Of a DNA stretch of 64,000 nt, positions 1 through 8,741 are shown piece by piece. The notes beneath the pieces were generated by a model. It was not told the origin of the DNA. It made no database searches and saw nothing but the letters and a program-made list of their open reading frames with translations. Each line of letters starts with the position of its first letter. Positions within the stretch are counted from its first letter, which is position 1. Source of the DNA: an uncultured Megasphaera sp. (GTDB taxonomy: Bacteria; Bacillota; Negativicutes; Veillonellales; Megasphaeraceae); assembly GCF_900539295.1 (NCBI RefSeq), contig NZ_UQBH01000003.1, forward strand, positions 62,001 to 126,000, in the 5' to 3' direction. Both the position numbers and the translations under genes were made by a program.

Positions 1-589
1 TGAGGGAGGCCGTCCAAGCAGCGTCGATGGGTTCGGTTTCAGTGAGGACTGTCAACAATTGGTCCGTCCTCTTTTTTGACGTGTCAGGCCTATAGGTGAG
101 GCTGTCTGCCTGCAGCGTATAGCCGAGGCTTGTCAGGATGTCCGATAAGGTCCAAGCGGCGGACGGATCGTCACTGTCTAAAAAATGAAGCGGTCCTTTT
201 TCTTTTAAAAGGAGCTCGCAGGCGGCTTCACAGGCAAGACCGACGCCGCCGAGTTCTCTTTCCCGGCCGTCTTTGTCGGTCACGACCTCGAAGAAGCGGG
301 GGTGGAGACGGCAGATTTGGCAAAGGAGGTCTTCGCCGCCTTCTCGGATGAGCCGGCAGAGTCCGTCTGTACGGAGGAAGGGACAGGCCTCATCTTTTGT
401 CAGGATGAAGTGCCAGGCATCGTCGCCTTTTTCTATATGGCTGCGGATGGCCTCGCCTAAAGGACCTTGCAGTTCATGATAGTAAGCGGCGGTATCTTCG
501 TCGATGTCGATTTCCCAGCCCCGACAGCAGGTATGTCTGCAGTCACCGGCTTTACAGCGGAAATCGGTATAAAAATAAGGAATAATCAA
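1..589 (-). CDS. FliB-family (flagellin lysine-N-methylase-like) protein, 3' part outside window
   Basis: An open frame runs from a TTG at 589 to the window edge, giving 196 residues with no stop. A strong AAGGAAG site lies about 10 bases before the TTG. The N-terminus reads YFYTDFRCKAGDCRHTCCRG followed by WEIDID, the Cys-rich opening of the Firmicute FliB/YkgJ-like family. Further cysteines follow in CPFLRTDGLCRL and LLCQICRLHPR. These cysteines probably bind a metal or an Fe-S cluster. Family members are annotated as flagellin lysine methylases, but many occur in non-flagellated species and no flagellar gene is visible here, so substrate is unknown. Confidence 0.72.
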   Translation of the reverse strand, partial: MIIPYFYTDFRCKAGDCRHTCCRGWEIDIDEDTAAYYHELQGPLGEAIRSHIEKGDDAWHFILTKDEACPFLRTDGLCRLIREGGEDLLCQICRLHPRFFEVVTDKDGRERELGGVGLACEAACELLLKEKGPLHFLDSDDPSAAWTLSDILTSLGYTLQADSLTYRPDTSKKRTDQLLTVLTETEPIDAAWTASL

Positions 590-621
590 TGAATCGCCTT
601 CCTTTATCGTGAGATGGGAAC

Positions 622-655
622 AAAAAAGGAGCTGCCAAGAGTCAGCTCCTTTTTG
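622..655 (-). terminator. Rho-independent terminator of the 658-1323 gene
   Basis: A 12-bp stem (AAAAAGGAGCTG with CAGCTCCTTTTT) around an 8-base loop lies just past the stop of the hydrolase gene on the minus strand. It has T-runs on both sides, so it may work in both directions. Confidence 0.8.
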
Positions 656-657
656 CG

Positions 658-1323
658 TTAGAATTCATATGTCGTTCCCGGCTCTACGACCTGTACAGGG
701 ATGTTGTACTTCGTTTCGGTTAACGTTTTGTACTCCTGCGGGTCGGCTTCGATGATCGGCCAGGTCTTGTAGTGGATGGGGATGACGAAATGGGGCTGCA
801 CCCATAAGGCCGCCAGCGCCGCATCTTCCATACCCATGGTGAAGTTGTCGCCAATGGGCAGGATGGCACAATCGATTTGACCGAAGCGGTCGAGAATTTT
901 CATATCTGAGAAGAGGCCGGTATCACCGGCAAAGTAAACGCGTTTGCCGCCGAATTCGACGATGACACCACAGGCCAGTCCGCCTGCAATGCCCGAACCG
1001 TGAAAGGCCGGAGTCAGTCGTACCCTACCGAAGGGGAAGGCTGCACTGCCGCCGACATGCATGGCATGGGCTTTACAGCCTGCATCAGCCGCCTTGTTGG
1101 CAATTTCAGCGGTACTGATAATCGTTGCGTCATTGGCCTTGGCAATCGCTTCAGCATCGCCGTAGTGGTCGCCGTGACCGTGGGTGATGATGATGTATTG
1201 ACAGGCAATGTCAGTAGGACTTACTTCTGTCCAGGGATTATCTGTAATGAACGGGTCAAAGAGAATCGTCGTAACGTCATCAGAAAGGGTGAATGCGGAA
1301 TGACCATAGTAGTTAAATTTCAT
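658..1323 (-). CDS. UPF0173-type metal-dependent hydrolase, metallo-beta-lactamase fold
   Basis: The 221-residue product has the compact UPF0173 length (about 225). It starts MKFNYYGHSAFTL and carries the metal-binding motif THGHGDHYGD near residue 48, AGDTGLFSD near 135 and the terminal IPIHYKTWP near 183. These are the ligands of a dinuclear metal site of the beta-lactamase fold. It is a cytoplasmic hydrolase of unknown substrate. The ATG at 1323 follows AGGAG by about 11 bases. The next upstream gene on the same strand begins 25 bases away, so the two are probably co-transcribed. Confidence 0.85.
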   Translation of the reverse strand: MKFNYYGHSAFTLSDDVTTILFDPFITDNPWTEVSPTDIACQYIIITHGHGDHYGDAEAIAKANDATIISTAEIANKAADAGCKAHAMHVGGSAAFPFGRVRLTPAFHGSGIAGGLACGVIVEFGGKRVYFAGDTGLFSDMKILDRFGQIDCAILPIGDNFTMGMEDAALAALWVQPHFVIPIHYKTWPIIEADPQEYKTLTETKYNIPVQVVEPGTTYEF

Positions 1324-1348
1324 GATAGCCTCTGCTCCTAAAGACGAA

Positions 1349-1777
1349 TTAGTCTTTTTCCGTACTGTTCAAGCTCCATTTCTTCCATTCTTCGAGCCAG
1401 TCTTTAACGTGTTTCTGCGGGAGCGAACCACAGAAGGTGTTCTTCAAGGTTTCGCGGAGTTCGGCTTCTTTGGCGCCGAGAGGATAGACGTCCTTGTATT
1501 CGTCATAGACGTTCCAGAAGTCGCGCATATGCAGGTTTGCATAGGTTTCACCATAGATTTTGAAACAGGTATCGCATAAGGTGATGAAGACGGCTTCGTC
1601 GTTGTGCTGATTAGCGTCATCGAGGAAACAGCAGCGGGTGTAAAGATGCATGTTGCTGCCGAAGAGCTGACGCAGGTAATCGTAGACTTCGGAAACCATC
1701 TGGGGCTGCAGCTGCAGCAATCTACAGCCGGGAGCGAAATACATAGGATACTGAGCAATGTTGTCAAAATTGTCCAT
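1349..1777 (-). CDS. small cysteine-rich protein, resembles CCG/heterodisulfide-reductase-like proteins
   Basis: I place the start at the ATG at 1777 (142 residues) because AAAGAGGTG sits 8-9 bases upstream; an in-frame earlier start at 1846 lacks a site. The product has FAPGC near residue 16, a CC pair (YTRCCFLDD) near 48 and LCDTC near 69. This spacing of APGC, CC and CxxC recalls the cysteine-rich CCG domain of heterodisulfide reductase B-like proteins found alone in anaerobes. No transmembrane segment is seen. A role in redox or Fe-S chemistry is an inference. Confidence 0.6.
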   Translation of the reverse strand: MDNFDNIAQYPMYFAPGCRLLQLQPQMVSEVYDYLRQLFGSNMHLYTRCCFLDDANQHNDEAVFITLCDTCFKIYGETYANLHMRDFWNVYDEYKDVYPLGAKEAELRETLKNTFCGSLPQKHVKDWLEEWKKWSLNSTEKD

Positions 1778-1884
1778 AAAAAGACACCTCTTTCTAAAAA
1801 ATTTACAGAAAAACTGTATTTCTATTAAATAATAACTATTATTCATAAGTGTACCATAAAAAAGTCATAAACGCAATGTTCCTC

Positions 1885-1913
1885 TTGTACTTCCTGTATA
1901 AATCCTGTACAAT
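1885..1913 (+). promoter_or_regulatory. sigma-70-type promoter for trmL
   Basis: TTGTAC at 1885-1890 and TACAAT at 1908-1913 are 17 bases apart, with TG directly before the -10 box, 23 bases upstream of the trmL start. Confidence 0.6.
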
Positions 1914-1935
1914 ATCCATTGGAGAGTGATATAAC

Positions 1936-2424
1936 ATGCATATCGTAATGGTAGAGCCGGAAATTCCCGGCAATACGGGCAATGTCGCCCGATTGTGTGC
2001 AGCCAATCACATTTCACTGCACTTGGTAAAACCGCTGGGTTTTTCCATTGATGATAAGCACTTAAAACGGGCAGGGCTCGATTACTGGTCCCTCGTCGAC
2101 GTCCGGATTCATGAAAATTTTCAAGAAGTTCTGGATACATATAAGGAGCATCGCTTTTTTTATTTAACGACGAAATCGGAACAGTGTTACGCCGATATCC
2201 GGTTCCAAGAAGATGATTTTCTCGTATTTGGCAAGGAGACCAAAGGCCTTCCGGAAGACCTGTTAAAGGCCAATCCCGAACGCTGTTTCCGCGTCCCCAT
2301 GGTAGAGGATGCCCGGAGTCTCAACCTGTCGAATACGGTCGCTATCGTATCGTATGAAGCCATGCGCCAACTCGGCTTCCCGGGGTTGGCCAAGAGCGGC
2401 ATTGGCATCAAGAATCTTACCTAG
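1936..2424 (+). CDS. trmL: tRNA (cytidine(34)-2'-O)-methyltransferase
   Basis: This SPOUT-class methyltransferase methylates the ribose of the wobble base in certain tRNA-Leu species. The 162-residue length matches TrmL (YibK). It begins MHIVMVEPEIPGNTGNVAR, the family signature, with FGKETKGLP near residue 97 and RSLNLSNTVAIVSYEAMRQL near 124, which form the trefoil-knot SAM site. The start ATG is preceded by GGAGAGTG. It heads a run with a YlbF-family gene and murB. Confidence 0.93.
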   Translation: MHIVMVEPEIPGNTGNVARLCAANHISLHLVKPLGFSIDDKHLKRAGLDYWSLVDVRIHENFQEVLDTYKEHRFFYLTTKSEQCYADIRFQEDDFLVFGKETKGLPEDLLKANPERCFRVPMVEDARSLNLSNTVAIVSYEAMRQLGFPGLAKSGIGIKNLT

Positions 2425-2461
2425 TCAAGGCCGTTTATTTTAGAGATAATGAGGTGTAAAC

Positions 2462-2806
2462 GTGGAAATTTATGATAAGGCCCATGAGTTGGCCGGCGTC
2501 ATTCAGGAATGTGAAGAATACAAAGCCCTCCTGGCAGCCGGTGAGAAGCTCAACAGTGATGAAAAGACCAAGAAATTGGTCCGCGATTTTCTGATGCTCC
2601 AGGCACAGCTCGCCTATGCCCAGTCCATGGGTGACAAACCGATTCGTAAGAAAATTGAACTTTTGAATCAGAAAGCCGAATTGGTTAAAAAGAACGAAAC
2701 GGCTGTAGAATATTTGACGCACTATAATAAGTGGCAGACTATGGCCGGCGAAGTATTTCAGATTATTCAGAACTCAATGGCAGAAGGAATGAGCATCCTT
2801 GATTAA
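2462..2806 (+). CDS. YlbF/YmcA-family protein
   Basis: The 114-residue, mostly helical protein (YDKAHELAGVIQECEEYKAL, then LMLQAQLAYAQSMGDKP) fits the Com_YlbF (DUF964) family. In Bacillus, YlbF and YmcA act with YaaT in a complex that assists RNase Y processing of mRNA. The start is a GTG at 2462 after GAGGTG. Its last 8 bases overlap murB, so the two genes are translationally coupled. Function here is inferred from family only. Confidence 0.78.
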   Translation: MEIYDKAHELAGVIQECEEYKALLAAGEKLNSDEKTKKLVRDFLMLQAQLAYAQSMGDKPIRKKIELLNQKAELVKKNETAVEYLTHYNKWQTMAGEVFQIIQNSMAEGMSILD

Positions 2807-3725
2807 TAAATATGCACTGACGACTTTCGTCTCAGAATTAAGTAAATCCATTCCCAGTGGACGGATCCTGCTGAACGAACCGATGAGTGAACATACAACC
2901 TTCGCCGTCGGCGGTCCGGCCGATGTGTTAGTGCTGCCCGAATCGGTCAAGGAGATGTCTTTGGCAATCCGGGCTGCCCGCCGACTGGATCTGGTCATCA
3001 CCGTCCTTGGCGGCGGTTCCAACGTCCTCGTCCGCGACGGCGGTATCCGCGGCGTCGTCATTCAGCTCCAGTCTTTGAAAAAGACCTTGGTCTGCCATGA
3101 CCGCAAGATCTTGGCCAGTGCCGGCTACATGCTGAAGGACGTCTGCCAGTTCGCCCAGGAAAATGGCTTGACGGGGATGGAATTTGCCTGCGGCATTCCG
3201 GGAACTCTCGGCGGTGCCGTCTTTATGAACGCCGGCGCTTACGACGGTGAAATGAGTCACGTCGTGTCCCGAGTCCGGGTCGTAGACCGCAAGGGCAGCG
3301 TCCGCACCTATGAAGCGCCGGACTTCGGCTTTTCCTATCGTCAGAGCCGATTCCAGAAGTCTCAGGAATTTGTCGTCGAAGTGGAATTGACCTTGCGCAG
3401 CGGCAAGGGTGACGAAATCCAGGCTAAGATGGATGACCTCATGAATCGCCGCCGCAGCAAGCAGCCCCTCGAGATGCACAGTGCCGGCAGTACCTTTAAG
3501 CGCCCGCCGGGATATTTTGCCGGGACCCTCATCGATCAGACCGGCTTAAAAGGATTGTCCTGCGGCGATGCCCAGGTTTCCGTGAAGCATGCCGGCTTCG
3601 TCGTCAATACGGGTCACGCCTCGGCCAAGGATGTCCTCAACGTCATCCATGAAGTGCAGGCTCGGGTCGAACAGGCTCACGGCGTCCATTTGGAACCGGA
3701 AGTCCGCATCATCGGAGAAGATTAA
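2799..3725 (+). CDS. murB: UDP-N-acetylenolpyruvoylglucosamine reductase
   Basis: MurB is an FAD enzyme that reduces UDP-GlcNAc-enolpyruvate to UDP-MurNAc in peptidoglycan synthesis. The 308-residue product shows the FAD-binding stretch NTTF-type HTTFAVGGPADV near residue 32, LGGGSNVLVRDGG near 70, the GIPGTLGGAVFMNAGAYDGE segment near 132, and the C-terminal SAGSTFKRPPGYFAGTLID near 228 with the catalytic serine. It is the short type II form. The TTG start overlaps the YlbF gene by 8 bases. Confidence 0.94.
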   Translation: MINKYALTTFVSELSKSIPSGRILLNEPMSEHTTFAVGGPADVLVLPESVKEMSLAIRAARRLDLVITVLGGGSNVLVRDGGIRGVVIQLQSLKKTLVCHDRKILASAGYMLKDVCQFAQENGLTGMEFACGIPGTLGGAVFMNAGAYDGEMSHVVSRVRVVDRKGSVRTYEAPDFGFSYRQSRFQKSQEFVVEVELTLRSGKGDEIQAKMDDLMNRRRSKQPLEMHSAGSTFKRPPGYFAGTLIDQTGLKGLSCGDAQVSVKHAGFVVNTGHASAKDVLNVIHEVQARVEQAHGVHLEPEVRIIGED

Positions 3726-3768
3726 AGGACAGTCCCAGCGGCTGTCGGGCTACCAAAACTCGATATCG

Positions 3769-3838
3769 AAAGGCAGCTTACCTTCAGTTGTCATGGCCCT
3801 TTTGCGGCATGACGGTTGGCGGGAGGCTGCCTTTTTTT
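3769..3838 (+). terminator. terminator after murB
   Basis: A nested hairpin (AAAGGCAGC with GCTGCCTTT as the outer arms, TGTCATG with CATGACG inside) ends in seven T's, 44 bases after the murB stop. Confidence 0.7.
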
Positions 3839-3945
3839 CGCCCGTTTTGTCCCTCGTGCTGCGGCCGTGATTCCGATCTGTTATGTTGTGTGAGCATTAT
3901 AAAAATGTTATTATAGTATCATAAAGAAGGGGTTCGGGGAAATTT

Positions 3946-5274
3946 ATGAAAAGGCAGGTTAGTACCATGGATAAGATGGCTGTGTGGAAGCAAATGATCG
4001 ATATCATAAAATTAGATGTAACGCCGGCGACGGGCTGTACTGAGCCCATTGCCCTGGCTTATGCGGCAGCGACGGCGGCTCGTGAACTCGGTGAGCCCGT
4101 GCGCTTTATCGACGGTCTCGTGTCGGCCAATTTGATGAAAAACGGCATGGGCGTCACCGTGCCGGGAACAGGGATGCCGGGTCTTGCCATTGCGGCTGCC
4201 GTCGGGGCCCTCGGCGGCGATGCCGATGCCGGCCTCCAGGTGCTCCAGCATCTGACGCCGGACGTCGTGGCTCTCGGAAAGAAATATGTCGCTGACGGCA
4301 AGATTACCGTTTCCGTTAAAGACAATACGCCTCATGTGCTTTATGCCGAAGCCGTCGTCTACGGCGAAAATCACCGGGTCCAGGTCATCATCGTCGACGA
4401 CCATACGAATATCGTTTATATCGAAAAAGACGGTCGGCCGATTTTGGATGAACGCGTTGAAGCCGGCAGCGAAGAAGATCCCAAGATTGCCTTCCTAAAC
4501 GGCCTGACGTTAGCCGATATCGTCGAATTTGCCGAACAGGTGCCGTATGAAGATATCGCCTTTTTGATAGAGGCCGAACGCCTCAACGACCACTTGTCGA
4601 AAGAGGGACTGACCGGAAATTACGGCCTTAAAGTGGGCTGCAGCCTGCAGAAAATGATTGAAAAGGGCCTCTTGGCCGACGATTTGATGCAGGCCATCCG
4701 CATCCGTTCCGTCGCTGCCTCGGACGCCCGCATGGGCGGCGCTGCCTTCCCGGCCATGACCAATTCCGGGTCGGGCAACCAAGGCATTGCCGCTACCGAG
4801 CCGGTGACCGTCGTAGCCGACTTTTTAAAGGCCGACGAAGAAAAACGCGTCCGCGCCCTGGCCTTGTCCAGTATGGTCGCCATCTATGCCCACAGTTTCC
4901 TGCCTAAGCTCTCGGCCTTCTGTGCCACCGTCACGGCGGCGATGGGGGCCGCTGCCGGCATGGCCTGGCTTTTGGCTGAGGACAATCCCTTAGACGTCAT
5001 TGAAAAGGCCGTGGCGACGATGGCCGGATCCGTCGTCGGCATGGTCTGTGACGGCGCTGCCAACAGCTGCGGCATGAAGGTCTTGGCCTCGGTTACCAGT
5101 GCTTATGAAGCCGTCCTCTTGGCCCTCAGCGACGTCCGCGTTGCCGGCTCCGACGGCCTCGTTGCCAACTCTGCCGATGAATGCCTGCGCAATGTCGGCT
5201 TCTTGGCGACCAAGGGGATGCAGCAGACGGACGACGAAGTCCTTCAAATCATGCTCCACAAAAACCAAGCATAA
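3946..5274 (+). CDS. L-cysteine desulfidase / UPF0597 (YhaM, CyuA) family protein
   Basis: The 442-residue product belongs to UPF0597, related to the iron-sulfur L-serine dehydratase alpha chain. The enterobacterial member CyuA degrades L-cysteine to pyruvate, ammonia and sulfide. Conserved cysteines are visible in TPATGCTEP (residue 31), VGCSLQ (about 228), and VCDGAANSCGMK (about 363-370), likely ligands of a labile 4Fe-4S cluster. An in-frame ATG at 3967 is an alternative start. The gene stands alone between two terminators. Use of cysteine rather than serine is inferred. Confidence 0.85.
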   Translation: MKRQVSTMDKMAVWKQMIDIIKLDVTPATGCTEPIALAYAAATAARELGEPVRFIDGLVSANLMKNGMGVTVPGTGMPGLAIAAAVGALGGDADAGLQVLQHLTPDVVALGKKYVADGKITVSVKDNTPHVLYAEAVVYGENHRVQVIIVDDHTNIVYIEKDGRPILDERVEAGSEEDPKIAFLNGLTLADIVEFAEQVPYEDIAFLIEAERLNDHLSKEGLTGNYGLKVGCSLQKMIEKGLLADDLMQAIRIRSVAASDARMGGAAFPAMTNSGSGNQGIAATEPVTVVADFLKADEEKRVRALALSSMVAIYAHSFLPKLSAFCATVTAAMGAAAGMAWLLAEDNPLDVIEKAVATMAGSVVGMVCDGAANSCGMKVLASVTSAYEAVLLALSDVRVAGSDGLVANSADECLRNVGFLATKGMQQTDDEVLQIMLHKNQA

Positions 5275-5290
5275 AATAGAAAATCTTGAT

Positions 5291-5342
5291 ACAGCCCGGA
5301 AGGCAAGATGCGCTTTGCTTTCCGGGCTGTGTTGTCTTTCTT
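5291..5342 (+). terminator. terminator after the UPF0597 gene
   Basis: ACAGCCCGGAAG pairs with CTTTCCGGGCTGT around a short loop and is followed by a T-rich stretch, 17 bases after the stop. Confidence 0.7.
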
Positions 5343-5392
5343 AATTAAAATTTAAGTAAAGATGTAAAATTAATGCCGGCGCGTTGAAAACA

Positions 5393-5421
5393 TGGACAAT
5401 TTTTTCTATTCGTGCTATACT
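5393..5421 (+). promoter_or_regulatory. promoter of typA
   Basis: TGGACA at 5393-5398 and TATACT at 5416-5421 are separated by 17 bases. The extended -10 TG is present (TGCTATACT). Confidence 0.75.
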
Positions 5422-5466
5422 AACCTAGTTTATAACTATGTTGTTATATGAGAGAGAGGATATTAG

Positions 5467-7278
5467 ATGGAACGCACAGATATTAGAAACATTGCCATTA
5501 TCGCTCACGTTGACCATGGTAAGACGACCCTCGTCGATGCCATGCTCAAACAGAGCCATGTTTTCCGTTCGAATGAAAAAGTAGAAGAACGGGTCATGGA
5601 CTCGGGAGATATCGAACGTGAACGCGGCATTACAATCTTATCCAAAAATACATCGGTCATGCATGAAGGCGTCAAAATCAACATCGTCGACACGCCGGGG
5701 CATGCTGACTTTGGCGGCGAAGTTGAACGCGTACTGAACATGGTTGACGGCGTACTTTTGCTGGTCGACGCTTTTGAAGGCCCTATGCCGCAGACCAAAT
5801 ACGTTCTGCGCAAGGCTTTGGAACAGCAGCTCAAGCCGATCGTCGTCATCAACAAGATCGATAAACCCGGTGCCCGCGTATCGGAAGTCGAAGACGAAGT
5901 TCTTGAATTGTTCATGGAACTCGATGCCAACGACGAACAGCTCGATTTCCCTGTCGTCTACGCCAACGGCCGTGACGGCATTGCCAAATCCTCTATGGAT
6001 GAAGACAGCGACAACCTCGAACCGCTGTTCAATACGATCATCGAACACTGCCCGGCTCCCAAGGGCGACCTCGAAGGCCCGCTCCAGTTCATGGTCACGA
6101 CCCTCGATTACGACGATTATGTCGGTAAAATCGCCATCGGCCGTATCGTCCGCGGCAAAATGCGGGCTAACCAGAACGTCGTCGTAACCGACGGTGAAAG
6201 CCAGCGCAAGGCTAAAATCGGCCGCGTCTACACCTATGAAGGCTTGAAGCGTGTCGAACAGGAAGAAGCCGGTATGGGCGAAATCGCCTGCATCGTCGGC
6301 ATTCCCGACCTCAAGATCGGTGAAACCGTTACCGATCCGCAGAATCCGGAAGCCTTGCCGCGCATCGACATTGACGAACCGACCCTGTCCATGATTTTCT
6401 ACGTCAACGACAGCCCCTTTGCCGGTCAGGAAGGGGAATACGTCACCAGCCGTCATCTCCGCGACCGCCTGTTCCGCGAAATCCAGACCAACGTATCCCT
6501 CCGTGTCGAAGAAACGGACAGCGCCGATGCCTTCAAAGTATCGGGCCGCGGTGAACTTCACATCGCCGTCCTCATCGAAGAAATGCGCCGCCAGGGCTAT
6601 GAACTCCAGATCGGTAAGCCCAGCGTCATTACGAAAGAAATCAACGGCCAGCGCTGCGAACCGCTGGAAGCTCTCACTATCGACGTTCCGCCTGAATTCA
6701 TGGGCGCCGTCATGGAAAAACTCGGCACGCGTAAAGCTGAAATGGTCAACATGACCGATATCTCCGGCTACACCCGCTTGGAATTCATCATTCCGGCCCG
6801 CGGCCTCATCGGTTTCCGCAGTGAATTCTTGACGGCCACTAAAGGCAACGGCATCATGTACCACGTCTTCCAGGGCTATGCTCCTTGGAAGGGCGATATC
6901 CCGGGCCGTACCCGCGGCAGTTTGGTAGCCTTTGAATCGGGCACGACGACGGGCTACGGTATCTTCAACCTCCAGGACCGCGGTACGATGTTCATCGAAC
7001 CGGGCCAGGAAATTTATCTCGGTCAGGTCGTCGGTGAAAGCAACCGTGACGTCGACATCGATGTCAACCCCTGCAAGAAGAAACACTTGACCAACACCCG
7101 TTCCTCCGCGTCGGACGAAGCACTGCGCTTAACGCCGCCTCAGGATATGGGCCTTGAAAAAGCTTTGGAATGGATCAATGACGACGAACTCGTCGAAGTT
7201 ACGCCGCAGAGCATCCGTATCCGCAAGGCTATCCTCGACAAACACGACCGCAAAAAGGCCATGCGCCGCGGTCAGTAA
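5467..7278 (+). CDS. typA: ribosome-binding GTPase TypA/BipA
   Basis: TypA is an EF-G-like translational GTPase that binds the 70S ribosome and helps late 50S assembly and stress growth. The 603-residue product has G1 AHVDHGKTT at residues 13-21, G2 RERGITI, G3 DTPGHADFGG, G4 NKIDKPGA, the beta-barrel domain 2, and the TypA-type C-terminal domain with PARGLIGFRSEFLT near residue 440. Length matches the family (about 605-610). It is monocistronic, with its own promoter and terminator. A long antisense open frame here is a shadow. Confidence 0.96.
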   Translation: MERTDIRNIAIIAHVDHGKTTLVDAMLKQSHVFRSNEKVEERVMDSGDIERERGITILSKNTSVMHEGVKINIVDTPGHADFGGEVERVLNMVDGVLLLVDAFEGPMPQTKYVLRKALEQQLKPIVVINKIDKPGARVSEVEDEVLELFMELDANDEQLDFPVVYANGRDGIAKSSMDEDSDNLEPLFNTIIEHCPAPKGDLEGPLQFMVTTLDYDDYVGKIAIGRIVRGKMRANQNVVVTDGESQRKAKIGRVYTYEGLKRVEQEEAGMGEIACIVGIPDLKIGETVTDPQNPEALPRIDIDEPTLSMIFYVNDSPFAGQEGEYVTSRHLRDRLFREIQTNVSLRVEETDSADAFKVSGRGELHIAVLIEEMRRQGYELQIGKPSVITKEINGQRCEPLEALTIDVPPEFMGAVMEKLGTRKAEMVNMTDISGYTRLEFIIPARGLIGFRSEFLTATKGNGIMYHVFQGYAPWKGDIPGRTRGSLVAFESGTTTGYGIFNLQDRGTMFIEPGQEIYLGQVVGESNRDVDIDVNPCKKKHLTNTRSSASDEALRLTPPQDMGLEKALEWINDDELVEVTPQSIRIRKAILDKHDRKKAMRRGQ

Positions 7279-7292
7279 TAACCGATATAAAG

Positions 7293-7330
7293 AGAAGGTT
7301 TGCTGCATTTGCGGCAAACCTTCTTTTTTC
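7293..7330 (+). terminator. terminator after typA
   Basis: AGAAGGTTTGC pairs with GCAAACCTTCT, followed by TTTTT, 15 bases after the typA stop. Confidence 0.85.
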
Positions 7331-7361
7331 TTGACTTTGAGCATGCTCTAAGGCGTATAAT
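7331..7361 (+). promoter_or_regulatory. promoter of the DUF362 gene
   Basis: TTGACT at 7331-7336 and a perfect TATAAT at 7356-7361 are 19 bases apart, directly after the typA terminator. Confidence 0.6.
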
Positions 7362-7404
7362 GAGAAAGAACCGTTTAAGGTCATTTATGGTAGGAGGTAA
7401 GGTT

Positions 7405-8529
7405 ATGGAACAATCAAAAGTATTTTTTACGGATTTTCGCTGTCATCCAGGAACGAACAATTTACAGAAGCTGCAGAAGCTCTGTAAAAAGGCGGGCATC
7501 GGAAATATCAACTTTGACGGCAAATTCGTGGCTATCAAACTCCACTTCGGGGAATTAGGCTGTCTGGCATCCCTGCGTCCGCAGTATGTCAAAGCCGTTG
7601 CCGACCTCGTGAAGGAATTGGGCGGCCGCCCCTTCTTGACGGACTGCAACACTCTCTATCCGGGCAGTCGTAAACATGCCCTGGAACACCTGGACTGTGC
7701 CAACCTCAATGGCTACAACACGGTGACGACAGGCTGTCAGATCATCATCGGTGATGGCCTCCGCGGAACGGATGAAGTCGAAGTTCCCGTTAAAAACGGT
7801 GAATACGTCGAAGCCGCTAAAATCGGACGGGCCATTATGGATGCCGACGTCTTCATCAGCTTAGCTCACTTCAAAGGCCATGAATCGACGGGCTTTGGCG
7901 GGGCTATTAAAAACATCGGCATGGGCTGCGGCAGCCGTGCCGGCAAGATGGAACAGCATTCGTCGGGCAAACCCGTCGTCGATGAAAGCCTGTGTCGGAA
8001 CTGTCATCGCTGCGCCAGTGAATGCGGCTCTGACGCCATTACTTATGATGACAACGTGGCTCATATCGATCAGGAACTGTGCAAGGGCTGCGGCCGCTGC
8101 ATCGGCGCCTGTGCTTTTGACGCCATCCAGACCGTTGAATGGGATGCTAACGAAAAACTCGACCGCAAAATGGCTGAATATGCTCAGGCCGTCTGTCAGG
8201 ACCGTCCGTGCTTCCATATCAACATGGTCATGGACATTTCGCCGAACTGCGACTGTCATGCCGAAAACGACGCACCGATTCTGCCGAATATCGGCATGTT
8301 TGCATCCTTTGACCCGGTTGCCCTCGACCAAGCCTGTGTCGATGCCTGTCAGAAGGCTGCTCCCATGCCCAACAGCCAGCTGTCCGACAATTTGGCTCAG
8401 CCTGATTGGCAGCATCACCACGATCATTTCCTCGACAGCAACCCCAACGTCGACTGGAAGACGACCTTGGAACATGCGGAAAAAATCGGTTTGGGTACGC
8501 GGGACTACGAATTAGTCATCGTTCATTAA
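7405..8529 (+). CDS. DUF362 domain protein with two 4Fe-4S ferredoxin motifs
   Basis: The start is the ATG at 7405 after AGGAGGTAAGGTT; longer in-frame starts would begin inside the typA terminator. The 374-residue product has an N-terminal DUF362 region (SKVFFTDFR, KLHFGELGC, HFKGHESTGFGGAIKNIGMG) and two ferredoxin-like clusters, CRNCHRCASEC near residue 200 and CKGCGRCIGAC near 230. A further Cys-rich stretch (SPNCDCHAEND) follows. It is a soluble iron-sulfur protein of unknown reaction, common in anaerobes. Confidence 0.85.
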   Translation: MEQSKVFFTDFRCHPGTNNLQKLQKLCKKAGIGNINFDGKFVAIKLHFGELGCLASLRPQYVKAVADLVKELGGRPFLTDCNTLYPGSRKHALEHLDCANLNGYNTVTTGCQIIIGDGLRGTDEVEVPVKNGEYVEAAKIGRAIMDADVFISLAHFKGHESTGFGGAIKNIGMGCGSRAGKMEQHSSGKPVVDESLCRNCHRCASECGSDAITYDDNVAHIDQELCKGCGRCIGACAFDAIQTVEWDANEKLDRKMAEYAQAVCQDRPCFHINMVMDISPNCDCHAENDAPILPNIGMFASFDPVALDQACVDACQKAAPMPNSQLSDNLAQPDWQHHHDHFLDSNPNVDWKTTLEHAEKIGLGTRDYELVIVH

Positions 8530-8559
8530 GCACACAGAACCTGTCTCCACAGGTGCTTT

Positions 8560-8595
8560 GCCCCTATAAGTCACGCCGGCTTATAGGGGCTTTTT
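8560..8595 (+). terminator. terminator after the DUF362 gene
   Basis: GCCCCTATAAG pairs with CTTATAGGGGC around a 9-base loop and ends in five T's. A smaller hairpin (ACCTGT/ACAGGT) precedes it. Confidence 0.88.
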
Positions 8596-8666
8596 CGGTC
8601 CTGAGACCGCGTTATGACGTGGGGCAAAAGGCACATCTGGTAGGAAAAAGGGCCCTTCCTTTTTTC

Positions 8667-8696
8667 TTGCCACAGGATACTGATATATGCTATCAT
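8667..8696 (+). promoter_or_regulatory. promoter of the miaB-mutSL operon
   Basis: TTGCCA at 8667-8672 and TATCAT at 8691-8696 are 18 bases apart, with an extended -10 (TGCTATCAT). Confidence 0.55.
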
Positions 8697-8741
8697 GTAA
8701 TGTAAACCTAAATTACGATTTTTATAAATGGAGAGACATAC

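Noticed and set aside
5638..7086. 482-residue antisense frame in typA
   Set aside because: Long antisense frames arise here from codon bias; TypA is unambiguous. The same applies to 35020-36339 and 53032-54279.
7300..7404. N-terminal extension of the DUF362 protein
   Set aside because: It would begin inside the typA terminator and cross the promoter; AGGAGG supports the ATG at 7405.
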